Source: Saccoglossus kowalevskii
Lineage: Eukaryota; Hemichordata; Enteropneusta; Harrimaniidae
Assembly: GCF_000003605.2 (NCBI RefSeq)
Contig: NW_003108579.1
Coordinates: 945,558 to 992,578 of the forward strand
Length of the DNA stretch: 47,021 nt
Reading direction: 5' to 3'
In this document: positions 23,273 through 36,529 of the stretch, one piece after another
How the letters are laid out: every line of letters begins with the position of its first letter
Numbering within the stretch: position 1 is the first letter of the stretch
Position numbers and translations under genes: made by a program
The notes under the pieces: model-generated
The model's database searches: none
The model's input: only the letters and a program-made list of their open reading frames with translations
What the model was told of the DNA's origin: nothing

Positions 23273-23490
23273 ATAGAAATTATGGAATTAAAACAGTTTA
23301 GCAATGTAAAGCAAGCATATGTTATTAAATTTAATCATCACGCTCCGAAACCACGGAAATCACTAATACTTGTTCCCGGCCGATCAGCTTGCACTATAGA
23401 TATACGACAAGGGAGGAAACAAAATGTGCACACATTTTTCTAGCTGCCGAAAATCATACCTCAAAATACAAAATACCTTGTCCAAACCAG

Positions 23491-23625
23491 TGTTTGGTTC
23501 GATCCAGGTCATTGTGGTACGCTTTACCCGGGATCGATCCTGAGATGTGCAAATGATATCGAGTGTGCCAGTTGTTATGAGCTTTGTGATCATTATTCTC
23601 AATGTAGTGATGGAAGCGACGAGTG
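23491..23625 (+). CDS. Possible LDL-receptor class A exon
   Basis: The frame reads VWFDPGHCGTLYPGSILRCA, then CASCYELCDHYSQCSDGSDE. The C......CD.Y.QCSDGSDE end is the Ca-binding half of an LDLa module. Splice sites fit: acceptor AAACCAG before 23491, and donor GTATGG after GAGTG at 23625, so the split codon TG_ could supply the final Cys. The exon would be phase 2-2 and 135 bases. The polypyrimidine tract is poor and no partner exons were found, so a lone shuffled exon or pseudo-exon is possible. It also contains GGTTCGATCC, which resembles a tRNA B box. Confidence 0.4.
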
Positions 23626-25426
23626 GTATGGTCCTTATTAACAATGCATATATTTAAATAAAATCAAAATGTGTGCAATATTAATGTAATAAAACATGCA
23701 TTCAGTATATTTGCTGCATTTGCCTAATTATTTCGGTTTGTGTTTCTATTCGAACAAATGAACATCTGGTTGCAAAACAATTGAAGGGGCATTGATATGC
23801 AACACTGGAAGATGTTTTACATGACATTGTGTGGGACAAAATGCAATGCTAAAAAAGAAACTGCTCATCTGCTCAAAGTGCTCATCAATACAATCATATG
23901 TTACACAACACTTACAAGAACAGAAGACGACCCAGTCAGCCAATGCGGGGTGTGGGATGTCATGCTCAAACACAAAACGACCGACTACAGATGTAGAAGC
24001 TAAGATAACAATATAGCCATTTGTTTGTAGTATTTTGTATACTAGTCCAATGAGTGCTTCAACAAATGCAATTCCTATTTTGTTCTACTGTAAATCAGCA
24101 TCAACTTCAAATTCAGATTTCTGTAGCAGGTTTCATAGGTTTGATTTAAAAAAAAATACTACCTGAAAGTACCAGAAATATTGAATCGCTCAGTTCAGAT
24201 AACTATATCGTAAATTGTTAGATATTATCGCAAATTTAGGATATGTAGTGTTAGTTAAAGGACATCTACGATAACGCAAACAATTCGGGGTCGAGGTTCT
24301 AGTAAATGTCCGAGGTCATAAGATTTTTCAACAAAACAATATTCTACTTTTACAGCATAGAACTATAAACCTAAATGACAGAATTGAAAATAGAAATAGC
24401 TGAAAACGTACAATAATTGGGAATGCTATTTGACATATTTAGACGACATAGAATGTTGTGTGCATAAAGTATATATAAGCCTTAGGTCAAGACAAAATTA
24501 TGAAACTTGGGTCAGTAGCAGTTTGTGAATATATGTGATTACGAGCTCTTGTGTTTGGAGACTCAGGGTTAAAATGTTCCGTTATTGAAATTGCTTGAAT
24601 ATATAAAATCTTTGAATACTATTTTAGAGAGCTTGTTAGAGGTAAAAAATACAATGCTAACTGAGTTTTTGGAAGGTTGTTATGTGATGAATCTCTGAGT
24701 AATTGAAAAAAAACATACACTCATCCATCCCTCTCTCACTTGCCTTTGGTATGGGCACTATGTTTTGAATGTGGAAGAAAAAAGTGACATGGAAGTAAAT
24801 GACATAGAAAGTAAAATGTTTTTAAATGGGTTGTCAATTCCTGGTTCATTCAAAACAAACATACAGATGTAAGCTCAAACCCGAGCATGCTACAGGGTCT
24901 GTCTGTCATATAGAAACGTCACTGTCTATCACTTCGCCCGTTAACCATTCACCACAAGTTCGTGATGAAAATCTAGTACATGTACTAAGTAGTGTATATC
25001 TTAGTGCAGACTATGAAAAGATTCTAAACATAAAATACCGTATTGTGATCTGAATGGTGGGCACCAAGATTTCATCAAAAAAAATCCTTTTTCTTCATTG
25101 ATAACATGTTATATTAGCAAGAGTATTAAAATGCAGAACCCAATACCCACCCAGTAAGATTCCTGATAAACTTCATGTAGAACCCAACTAAAAAGATGAC
25201 CCAATCTTAGAGCTCAAACTCAATTGGTCGAGGAGCTTTCCTGCTAAATCCATACGATGAGACATGGACACTCTCCAATCATTTGGTTAAAGCAAAAAGA
25301 TAATATCAGTCAAACAACACGTAAAGATGATGCTTTCAATTACGCTAATTATAACATAGCTTTTAACGATATACATATATACTTGAGGGAAAGATAGTTT
25401 AGAAGTTCTATTCACAACAAACATGC

Positions 25427-25684
25427 ATGATGGTTATATGTTGTATTGTGGTTGGCTGCAGTAATACCTTTAGCCACGGTAAAGTATTTGCATGTTTCCA
25501 GTCGTCCGAAGGTGCAACGTCAGTGGACGAAAGCCGTGAAGGCAACGAGGAAACGTTAGGGTGGACATGCTCGTCACATCGCCAAAAACATAAACGTGGC
25601 GCAATACCTAAACGTTTTCAAGAACAAACCTATGTTCACTGCGACAAATTTCAGAACAAAGAAAAAGTGTTTCAAATGATTTGA
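25427..25684 (+). pseudogene. Frameshifted THAP zinc-finger relic
   Basis: The first frame gives ICCIVVGCSNTFSHGKVFAC, matching the start of a THAP DNA-binding domain (C..GCSN.......F..FP). After about residue 24 the expected continuation, a basic helix with Trp, appears in another frame near 25499-25557: RPKVQRQWTKAVKATRKR, then a stop. The second Cys-His pair is not recognisable. So this is a broken copy with at least one frameshift. THAP domains occur in cellular regulators and in P-element-like transposases; no transposase remains nearby to decide. Confidence 0.55.
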
Positions 25685-26937
25685 CATTTTTGCAATCCTG
25701 AGTATTGCTTTATTGAGACCATTTAGTTTGTTTTATGTAAAAGGTAGCAATAATTTTGATAGTGACGCGAAAATCATCGAATCGTCGGTTAAATTACGCA
25801 GCTCTTACACACTGCTGATTGTTTTCGCTTGCTAAAAGTTTCTGAATTGTTTGGGGATTGGTGTTGAATGACGACTTCACACCTCTCTGATCTGCCTTGC
25901 AGCTGGATCTGCGTAATGATATATGAAATCTGTTCGAGTTACTGAATTCAGACGTTCAACAAAACTAAATATATAGGTTGCCTGTAACTCGAAGTTACAC
26001 TAAAGTGTCGATTAGAAGAGTGATTTTTTTTTGCTGTGTGTGTGTGTGTTTTGATAAATTAATGATTGTCCCACAATCTAATGGAAATCATAAATATGAA
26101 TATTCACTTGTTAGGGCCGGTGACTCCTTCACCTAATTTGCAGTTTGGCAATGTCCCAGTTTGTACTCATTGATCCACGCAAAAGTCAAAGTCACAATCT
26201 TTGTCTAAATGATACACATACCTCACGCTTGAATTGCGTGACGACCATCGCCATTTACCGACTGGTCGCAATGAATGATTATTAATATTTGTTGGTGTAA
26301 TTGCGATACTTTGTAATTATCGCTTATTGATAAATCGGTTTTCAACAAACTACGGCCTATGTATTTCCTATTATTCATAGCATGACTAGCAGGACCAGAC
26401 AAATCATCACTTCACTAGTCTTTTAATTATATTAAATACGACTACACTTGACTTTGAGATGCAAAATGTTATTCACTATAATGGTGTTCATAATGGTGTT
26501 CCACTATACATCACGAGTATTTTACATTATTACACTTGTGTTATTATGTCCCAACGTGTTCATATTGACATGACTATATTAAACCATTCTACTAGTGTCT
26601 ACATGAAAATATAAGCCAGTACACGTGATTTATATGAAAAAAAGGAATCCTATTTACTGTATTCAATGGACAGAGTAAAGTTTCCAGATAATCTACAGTG
26701 TACTAGTCTTGTACAAATTGCTAGTACTATCATCATTGACCAAAACTAATTTATAAGTTTGTGCAATATGAGTTTGTCGGAATCGGGGCTAACGTGTTGA
26801 CATTCCATTTTACATTTACACTTATTTTTCGATGCTGTTCTATATATTTATTTTATCTTTTAATCGAATTTATCATACCATCTCCAAAATATAAGTGATA
26901 AGTTATTAGTGGTTCAAGTCATATTGTGGACACATAG

Positions 26938-27002
26938 GTAGCACTGTGAAATATACCTCACTGGGCGTACCAGTTTTTAAAGTATCATCGACAACACTTG
27001 AG
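26938..27002 (+). other. Weak internal exon candidate
   Basis: Between ACACATAG and GTAAGA there are 65 bases open in one frame (two bases, then STVKYTSLGVPVFKVSSTTL and Glu). The donor is good, the acceptor poor. No family recognised and no partner exon located. Confidence 0.2.
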
Positions 27003-27620
27003 GTAAGACATGTTTTATAATCTAACGTCATTTCTTTATTCATCTGCGATAGCAATCGTTCAGTATCTGAATCAGTGAGTTTAGTTGTTTGCCCATATTA
27101 TGGAGTTTATTTCGTGTCATGGGTGAGAATTGTGACTGTACAATTTGTGTGATTATAGTCTTGATAGATCAACGTAATGAATGGCTGATTTATTCACATC
27201 ATGCTCCTACAGCAATAAGCAAACGCATCTTCGCTTTAAAGTTGGAAATAAAAAAAAAATAGTTCGATCAACAAAATGCGTAACCAAATCAGTGCTAGTA
27301 TTTTTGAATCTATTATCCACTATCAAATTTATAGTTACTAACTTTCTACACATATAGGGGCTATAGTGTACAGTAACATTGAAGAATTTTACGCTGCATA
27401 CCAACTTTTGCAAGGCTTTGTGAATGATAACATGCAGTATTTCATGAGTTATGTCTCTCTCTAATATAAATCTCACATTTCAACCAGCAAATATTAGATT
27501 CTACTGCTGGATGTAGTTTTCTGTTAATTGTCTCATATTTGATGTACCGTATATTAAAATATATCTATTTATATATCACCAGAAACTATATTTGTAACAC
27601 GCTCGTTTTGGGGTTTGATC

Positions 27621-27896
27621 ATGTTGCTGGTTACATCAAGTGCTAAGCTTCATCCTGGACCCGCTTCTGATGGCACGTGCAGTGATTGTGCTGATATGAT
27701 GTACATATATGGATTATGGCATAATGTATACACCGATAAATTCACCTGCCCCACTGACTTTGAAGATATTGAAAATGACATAAGAGGGAAAACGCTATGT
27801 ACCACGGTGTATATCACTAAGGGTTTTCACAATTCCTTCCTGGGACAAAGCATTACGAGTGTAATGCAATACCCATATCAAACATTGACTATTTGA
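27621..27896 (+). CDS. Small cysteine-rich ORF (possible Ly6-like fragment)
   Basis: Starting at the ATG at 27621 the ORF gives 91 residues: MLLVTSSAKLHPGPASDGTC, then SDCADMMYIYG, FTCPTDFEDIE and GKTLCTTVYITKG. The spacing of the early CSDC pair and later single cysteines loosely recalls Ly6/uPAR or other secreted domains, but the last third lacks cysteines and a signal peptide is unconvincing. The HPGP near the N-terminus recalls the NPGP element in some LINE proteins; nothing else supports that. Unknown. Confidence 0.25.
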   Translation: MLLVTSSAKLHPGPASDGTCSDCADMMYIYGLWHNVYTDKFTCPTDFEDIENDIRGKTLCTTVYITKGFHNSFLGQSITSVMQYPYQTLTI

Positions 27897-30526
27897 AAGA
27901 AGGCAACCTAGTATAGTATATTTGTGCACCATTTGTTTTAGTGGACGGAAGTTGATATTATTTTAGTGAAGTCAAACATTATTAACGTATTACACTAACA
28001 GCCAATATGATGTATATCGAACCAACGTGTATGTACGTTGAAACAATTGTTTGTGTGCAGAATCATTTGGCTCAATTCGGGTTGAAAGTGTGTTACTGAT
28101 AATGAGTTTACTGAGTGATACTTTGTATCGTACAAATTAGTACCGCAATTTCTAATAATCTGGCTTATTAACGTTCTGGCAATATCGGTATGCTCTAAAA
28201 CCATCTGCAAAACAAAAGCAAACGTATAAACATAGCCACATGAGGTGAATAGCTGGTTTATTTTTTGTTTGATTAGACATTTTTATGTATCAAACTGTGG
28301 TCTTAAACAGTTATTAAAAACATCATGGTCGTGTTAAAATGTATGATACAAATTACATATATCAGGTTGAACAGAGCGCCTCGTCGAATATCAAGTCAGA
28401 TTCTACTGTATATTAAAGTAAACCGTATTTGTGTGCGTTTGCAATGTCCAATTTTATCGTCTATTACGTAAATCAATGTTTTTTTTATTTTGTATATTTT
28501 TTCACATGTAGGAATGTGCCCCGTTTTTCGCCAAGCACCTTCAAATAAAATCACCAGTCTAATTTCCAGGGATGGCGAGTTTATGTCTCCGGCATTCCGA
28601 TAAGCGATATCACCCCCCCTACCCAAATATAAAGACGAAATTGGAATGTATATAAACCAAAGCAAGTTTTCCATTTAATGATGGAACTCGGAACTTGTCT
28701 ATTATAGTGGTAAGAAATTTTAATATGAATGTAGAAAAGTGACGCGCAATGTCTATGATAATAGAGATGAAAATGTAGAACTTCATATGAACATAAGTAT
28801 AGTAGATTACATTTGCAATGTATAGGTATGTAATATAAATACAAGATTAGTGATGTGGTGAGCAGTCCCGTCATGCTATGAACTATAGGAATAATTCCGG
28901 CTATTCAAATAGTTTCCCCTCTGAGAATCTATGTGTAACAGGGGGTAGTGCTTTGCTGTATAATGCGAGGATTGGCTGCATTGCAATATCGGATAGCTAC
29001 ATTTCGGCAGATACGTATATATCAAATCATCTATGGTTTCCAATGAACATTTTTCACTGGGTGAGCCAGCTTACTCAAACAGTGCTTTCATGTAACCTGA
29101 TTCTTGGATGTAACCTGTTGGATGTAACTTTCTGTTTCTATCTACTGTAGTCAGTTTCTTTAACCTTATTGAGGGATTGTTGTTCCTATACAGATTTAAC
29201 AATTCATTCGTCGTCAAGTGATATGCACAAAAATAACTCAATATAGTGTTTTATGCAAATGTATACTTTAAATGACAGCAATGGGGCGAAGCAGTGTGAT
29301 CATCTTACTTTGCGTCACATCGACAAAATATAGGTCGTTATTCGCAACTCGTAACCGTGCTGCAGTCACACGTATAATCAGAATCTTGTCAGTGTACACC
29401 TTTATTACAAGTATTGCAATTCAATCCCAATGCAACATTATGCTGAAATATTGCGTTTAATATGTTTGGTTTGAACAAACTTGATACGTAATCGAAATGT
29501 CAAAATTCGTCTTTTGCTGTGCGTGTTCCATCACACATATCTGCTTGTCTGATTGTTATTTTTTTAATATCAATGTATATTTTAAAAATGACCGAATCAT
29601 AGCTAGTTTCAAGTGACTTGGGCCAAAAGTAAATATCACAGGAAATAACTCTTACCTACAAAAATAAGCATGTGCGGCGTGTGCGGCGCGACGACCACTG
29701 CCTTTCAAGCACTGGGATAATTTGCCATAATAGCGAAGTACATGGAATTTGCATAGAAATTAATTACGTGCTGTAATAACGTGTTATTTCCAATCTTGAA
29801 CTATTGAACGACGGATATCCTAAAAAATGTGGAAATTATACACTATACAGGCGCAAAAACAAACCTACAGACTTTTAAAAAATTTAAGATTTGGCAGCGT
29901 TGCACATCTATTGTAGTGTGAATGTCGTCTTTCTTGAGTAGATGTAGTGATTTTTGGTTCCCGGATAAAATAAAACAAAAACCCTAACGTTTAATGAACA
30001 TTTAACTTGCAAGAGGTTACGATAGCCCTGCCAAATTCTAATGCAAAATAAAACAATATACAAATATGTAACGTGTTGCGTAATAACATAAACACAATGA
30101 ATGAGATGCATGGAAGCAGACGCAGACAGAAAACAAGATTGAACCGAACGAAACGTAAAAACGACCTCTGAACAGCAACAGTGTTAATTCAAGTTAAAAA
30201 CATGAAACAAAAGAGTCTCATTTGCGGTCCAAATGAATTCGAACATGTTCTCTTGTTTAATAATTTAGATGTATTGGTGAAAAAAATAATACTGCTGGTG
30301 ATGCGAGTTTCAAAAATTTCCAATGATTCACGGAAGAACTTCCCTCTCGTTTATTCCGCCGAGAGATATGGATACTAACTTTATGCGAAAAATAAAGCCA
30401 TAGAGGGCGGCGTCTATCGCAAGAAAGTCAACAGAAAAGTAAATGAGAAGATCCACGTCACTACAGGTCACAGTAGTGTAAGCTCCTGAATAATGCGCCA
30501 TTGCAAGTCTCCCTGACGTTTTGTGA

Positions 30527-30775
30527 TTAGGGAGTATAGCGATCTTTGAAGTTCGGTTTATTATCGGAAATCAAGGCCTGTAATTCACGCCACACAGTGT
30601 CAAGTACGTCCGGATCACGAGTTTTGTTTATAACTGATTTGAAGTATTTATAAATTGAGACTTCAAGTTTATACAGTGGAAAACTATGCCCATCTGAGAA
30701 ATGTTGTTGAAAACTGATGTGACTCGATAATGATTTATTTACCAAGTTGATTAGATCGTTTTGTGTTTATGGTTG
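30527..30775 (-). CDS. Unrecognised 72-80 codon antisense ORF
   Basis: The ATG-started frame covers 30527-30745 and stays open a few codons further upstream. It includes HFSDGHSFPLYKLEVSIYKY and DPDVLDTVWRELQALISDNK, a more protein-like composition than the surrounding frames, and ends at a TAG/TAA-rich region. It could be a terminal exon or TE relic; I cannot name it. Confidence 0.2.
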
Positions 30776-31819
30776 CTTTCAACATTCAAATACTAAAACT
30801 AAGGTCAGGTGTGCGCCTGGAGTGTTTATCTACTTTATTAAAAAAATGCGCTTGGAAACCAGCTGTTATTTTTAAACACGAAAATTTCACACACACTCAA
30901 AACCCCGCAAAGGCGAGATGATAGAAACGGTTCATTTCGCAGTGGATGACAAATATGCGGATTGTTGAACAGTTTGTAACATTTGACTCGTTAACAATTC
31001 TCTTTTTGACAAATTATTTCGGCCATTGCCTCTGGGCAAATTTGTATGTGAACAAAAACATTCATTATGTAAAACAACAAAAATATCTTCCATGACTGAA
31101 AATTAAAATGCACGTGTATGACATTGTATGAATAAATAGTGACCTGGATTTGTACAATGGAACAGAATGGCATTTCAGTATGATGAATTCAAATACACGT
31201 TCCATCCCAACACAGCATCAACCGCAGGTTAATACAGGTAATTTGATCAATAATATGACGTTATTAGTGTGCATGGTGTGTTATAACAGGATGCACACGG
31301 TTACAAGAACTACAACGTGTACAATACTGAAATCAGTGCACGAGAGGGCATAAACCCAATTTGTAAAACATAATAATCGCACATAGAGACGTTGATGTTT
31401 GATTGATTTTTTCTGGGCCGATATATAATAATTTTGAGTAATATCATAGACATAAAATATGGATAGATGTAATTAGCACTGTATTGATGCAGAGACTGAC
31501 AGTAATATTGTTTTCGGTTCCACATAAATCCGCGCCCTTTTAATAACACTGATTTGAATGTTACTGTGTATGCTTTGTTTGGATATCACGATATATCAAA
31601 GGATACACATGCTGTCTTAATCCATGTTTTCAGTTCGTCAGTATGGCAAAATACAACAAATGAGGGCGCTATAGATGTAATAATTTGGATTTAACTTTAC
31701 AAAAGGTCATGTTGTTGACAACTGAATATTAGCCGTTTAACTAAACTGTCTTCATTTGCTCTAATTGCACCCTTTTATAATTCAATTTAATGTTATTGAA
31801 CAAAATAGAATATGTATCA

Positions 31820-31925
31820 GAGATGTTGCAAATTGGCCAACCTCAGTTTAAGACAGAGTGTGCATAGGTATTTCAGTGTTGCAACGTGTCATTTGAACAA
31901 AACATGTACATATACCACATACTCA
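31820..31925 (+). repeat. Dispersed repeat, copy 1
   Basis: Contains AAATTGG(C)CAACCTCAGTTTAAGACAG(A)GTGTGCATA, then a CATTTGAACAAAACATG block. The same blocks in the same order recur at 40508-40660. Confidence 0.65.
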
Positions 31926-33443
31926 TCAAATAAACATATCTGGCCATTTTTGATCAGTTCATATAATGTATATAAGAGAATGCGGAAATATCCTTTTGCA
32001 TCTAAAAACCATGTTCATACCTCATGTTATAGAGCATAAATTATGTTGCTAAATGGAATTATGTTTCAAATATGATTATACAATGTTAGGTTACATCCAT
32101 AAAAAATATGTTTATTTTGAAACCAATATGCCGAATTTCAAAAATAACTCTCATTCATTTAACTAAAACCGTTTTCATCAGTTTCAAATAAATTGACGGG
32201 CATCCAATAATTTTTCTTTTTCAAGATAAAGAACTGGTTCTACAAAATGCCTTTAATTTGAATCTACCGACGAAGACTTCTGTCCAAGGATGAGAGTAAT
32301 TCGCAATAAATTATTATCAAAGGCACGTCAAATACTAGCTTGTTATATCACCGCAAATGTTAGGATTAAGTGCATCAGATTTGTTGTAACTTGAAATTAG
32401 GTAAACGCGTTTATATCTCAAGCTAACCACTGTCAAAGAAATAATAAACGTTAACAAACCACAAAGTCAGAGCATACATTATCATGAAATTGTCAAGGAT
32501 TTTCAAAACAACTCAGAAACACAGATATCATGTCGTTAATCTACAATTATCCCATTAGTTGGGCAAGATGGGCAAAATCTGATGATTAGTTTCAACATTT
32601 ATTAGGAAATAAAGTTATGGTAGAAGCTTTGGCGCAGTGTGTATATTTATTTGCTGCCGACTGATTAACTTTCAATGTAAAGTGAGTCTTTGCGAAATCA
32701 AAAAATATGCTTTCAGTTATTCCAGATAACATTATACTTGGTTCAGGCACAGATATACTGTTAGCAGCTGTGTATATACCGCCAACAATTCCAAGACTTA
32801 CACATTGAACTCTCTTAATGGTATTGTACACTTAAAAATGACTTAAATGTAGACATAATATAGTCTTAATGAGTTTAATTTAATTATTGCGAGCACCGAA
32901 AGCTTGCACAAGCATCTGCATCTATTGTAATGAATAATCACGACTAAGCCATGCATGTACGGGGGATGTTTGATCGCGCTGCATCGGAAATGAGGTCAAC
33001 TAATAAATCTCGTATCGGGAACCAATCCCGACCACCGTAGTGGAATAAAGAGAGCTAAACTAGTAAACAACTAAACTAATTCAGACGTTTAGATATCAAT
33101 AGTGACTTGACCACTTATAAAGGTGCTAACAATAATTTCAAAGCATTAAGTTGAAATAAGAAACAGTTATTCATAGACAAACTAAAACATTTAAAAAATT
33201 TAATGTATTGCGCTCCTAACCGATGAAATAAATTGCGATGGTACAAACCAATCAATGAAAAGCTGTGATAGGGAACCTGTCCTTGTAATAGAGCTAAACA
33301 TAGCTTAGCGCACATTTACCCTGTCTTTTATTCAATAGTGAAATCCAATGATATGGGAACGCTCCTCAACATAAACAAGTTCAAAATCAATGGTGTAACT
33401 TCCTACATGGTGTAAGTAATAACTCAATCGATATACTGCAAAT

Positions 33444-33905
33444 ATGGTAAATTTCTGTTGTATGTTTTTGACTTTAAAAGACGTATTAACTGATGGGCGA
33501 AACAAACAAATCGAAGATGGAAATTGCATAGAAAAACTGTTAGTTGACAAATTCAAGATGGCTTCTGTGCAAGTCGTTGAAAATGCACATCGCCTCCGGT
33601 CTAAAAAAAGGGAAACACATGTTTCTGACCCGAGTGGGCGTTTTGTTTTAATCCGTATATTAATAGATAATAAACCGTTCATTTTATTAAACATTTACGC
33701 CCCAAACGACCAAAAGTCTCATTACAAGTTTTTAGATCACATAAACACCACTGTTAAAAACTACATCCAAGACGTGGACACACATATTATCTGTGGAGGA
33801 GATTTCATCTATAACCCAGACATTGCATTTGATCGCCACGGAGGTGATCCTCGTGTCTGGAACCGTTCCAATGCTAGTTTTAGTAATTTTATAGTAAAAA
33901 TATGA
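33444..33905 (+). pseudogene. LINE ORF1-ORF2 fusion fragment
   Basis: One 154-codon frame joins two unrelated LINE parts. The first, NCIEKLLVDKFKMASVQVVE then NAHRLRSK, matches the ORF1 RNA-binding region (..E.AHR.G). The second, SDPSGRFVLIRILIDNKPFI then LLNIYAPNDQ and ICGGDF, is ORF2 endonuclease. The rest of ORF1, the spacer and the endonuclease N-terminus are absent. Confidence 0.6.
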
Positions 33906-34639
33906 TTTAGTTGACATTTTGAGAATACGCAATCCTACAAGTCAACGTTTTACTTGGCGAAGGGGTGTCTCGACACCTGTTCAAAGTCGATTGGATTATT
34001 TTCTTATTTCTGACCATATGCAACATATTGTTAGTATGGTGGACATTGTACAAGTTTCTTTCAGTGATCATTCATGTGTGTTCATCACAAGATTCAATTC
34101 ATGGACCGTCGTTTTGGAAGGTTAATATCAGTCTACTGGATGATATCAATTATGTAAATGAGATGCACATATTATTACACGATTGGCTATCTGAAATTAA
34201 TAATTATTCTACTCCAACTCTATCTTGGGATTATTTAAAATACAAAATTCGCAAATTCACTCTAAATTTTAGTAAAACTATAGCTAGATCACGAAAGGAT
34301 AAACGAATTTCATTCGAAAATAAATTTTAAGAGTTAGATCTATTGTGTTTATCTGACCCTTCAAACGTAAACCTTGAACAATATAACCAGGTTAAAAATG
34401 AGCTTGACTTTTGTAATGATTATATTACACAGGGAGCAAGTATTCGCTCTCCGTCCCAGTAGACTGAATAGAATAGTTGGTCCAGACAATGTTGTTCACG
34501 AAACTCCTTCTACAATTCTGTTTGAAATAAGACAATGTTATGAGGTGTTCTATAAGTCTAAGCATTAATCGCGCTATTTTCATTTCGAAATATATTTTCC
34601 AATCAGACAATACCCAAACTCTCACAGGCTGAGCAAGAG

Positions 34640-35500
34640 TTGTGTGAAGGTCTGATTACAGTTGATGAGGCATATCAGCCTCTAGTCACAATGCCGCGCT
34701 GTAAAACGCCTGGGAAAGACGGTTTACCGTCTGAATTTTATCTTTATTTTTGGCAGTCCTTGGGTGACACGCTTGTTAAAAAAAAATTATGCATGTGTCA
34801 ACGGAACTCTTTCAAAGTTTCAACAAAATATAATAAAATATACAAAAAGAGAAAGGACAAATGATACGTAACAAATGGAGACCAATTTCACTAATTAATG
34901 TGGATGCTAGATAGCCTCTAAATGTATTTCGAAGCGCCTCGAATGAGTACTACCTTCTTTTAATTAACAACACCCAGTCAGCTTTTGTTAAAGGGAGAGA
35001 TATTTCAGACAATGTTCGTTTAATTGAGGACAATCTTATGACAACTAAGAAGGAAAAGTTATCAGGAATTTTGATGGCGATATATTTCGAACAAGCCTTC
35101 GATTCTCTGGAGTGGGATTACATTCTACACTGCCTTAAAATGTACAATTTTGGACCATCTTTAATAAGGTGGTTTGAGGCTTTATATTGTAAAATTGAAT
35201 GTATAGTTATAAACAATAGATTTACAACCGAATACTTTACAATCGAACGGGGCGTCAGACAGGAGAATACCCTTCCATCGGCACTATTTATTCTTGCACT
35301 GGAAATATTTCCTTTGTCGATAAGGTATGATTTTCGATTTTGAAGGAATAAGGTCAGATAAAGATATGGATTTGAAGGGTTGCGTCCGCCGACGATCTTA
35401 CGTGTTTCTTGCGTATTATGGATTCTGCGTCCAAAGTGTTAACTCTACTGAACGACTTTGAAAGGTTATCTGAGCTAAAAAACTAACTGGGGAAAAACAG
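34640..35500 (+). pseudogene. LINE reverse transcriptase core, broken
   Basis: Successive frames give PRCKTPGKDGLPSEFYLYFW; NKWRPISLINVDA; QSAFVKGRDISDNVRLIEDN; the damaged motif A; IERGVRQENTLPSALFILAL (canonical G.RQG.PLS altered to RQENTLPS); and SADDLTCFLRIMDSASKVL, carrying the ADD box. It belongs to the element at 33444-37012. Confidence 0.8.
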
Positions 35501-36529
35501 AATGCATGTGGTTGGGTCGCTTGAAGGATGGAAGGATACGCCACTTGGATCGAAGTGGCCCAGAAAGCCAATTAACATAGTTAGGGGTATTCTTTTCTTA
35601 TAATACCTCATTGCCAACACAATTACATTATGCAAAACCATTGGAAAATTTGGCATGCATTTTTAAATTCTGGAAACAAAGAAATCTTACTCTCATTGGA
35701 AAATATCAAATTATTAAATCATTAGCAATCTCCAAAATAATATATCTTATGCGCATGACCAATACACCTGATACAATTCTTTCTCCAGTGAACACACTTT
35801 GTTAACATTTTTCATGGGGCGGAAGAGATAAAATCGCAAGGGACACGATGTTGTCGTATATAAAGAATGGATGTCTTATCCCGGACGTATTTGTCTTGAG
35901 GGATTCATTTCGAATCAAAACAATTAAGAAATACTTAGACCCCACATTCCACCACCCATGGAAAAATGTCTTCACACATAGACTACAATCTGTAGGCAGC
36001 TAATTTCTATTTAACTGTGACTATAAATTCTATAAATTTATCTAATTTTCACAAAGAAGCTTTTATGGCATGGGACAAACTTCTACACCTGACTGGAAAC
36101 AACCCATCTAGATTTATAATTTGAAAAATTGTAACATCTTGGTTTGAAATAAGACAGTATATTATTCTAATATTTGCAACGATGGCATCACATATGTCAA
36201 CGATCTTTTTACCAACGGCACGATAAAAACACCAGCTGTATTTCGGGAAGCTTACAATTTATCAAGTGTTGATTAATTGCGAGTTCTGGGAATTATTCAT
36301 TGTATCCCTCCCTGGCTGAAGTACAATCATACACGTACAGCCAATAGGAAACATTCAATGTGTATTTATATTTAAAACACGTTTGTTACAAGCAATGTTG
36401 TTTCTAAATATACAATTAAATGACAATTGAGAAAATCGAAATACCAAAGACCGACAATGCTAACAAATTTATGAATGATTTTGATATTCCATTTTTGAGT
36501 TTGAGAAAGGTGTATATTTTACCATTTTA

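Larger units (their letters stand above)
22371..33443. other. Mostly non-coding intergenic region with scattered gene fragments
   Basis: Apart from the fragments listed separately at 23.2-23.6, 25.4, 26.9, 27.6, 30.5 and 31.8 kb, I see only short random frames and AT-rich sequence. There is no RNA gene and no tandem array. Confidence 0.5.

Noticed and set aside
23495-23510. GGTTCGATCC as a tRNA or tRNA-SINE B box
   Set aside because: No A box or acceptor stem at the right distance; the bases are explained by the LDLa-like frame.
33332-33694. Antisense 120-codon frame over the LINE
   Set aside because: It is the shadow of the LINE ORF1/endonuclease frame on the plus strand.
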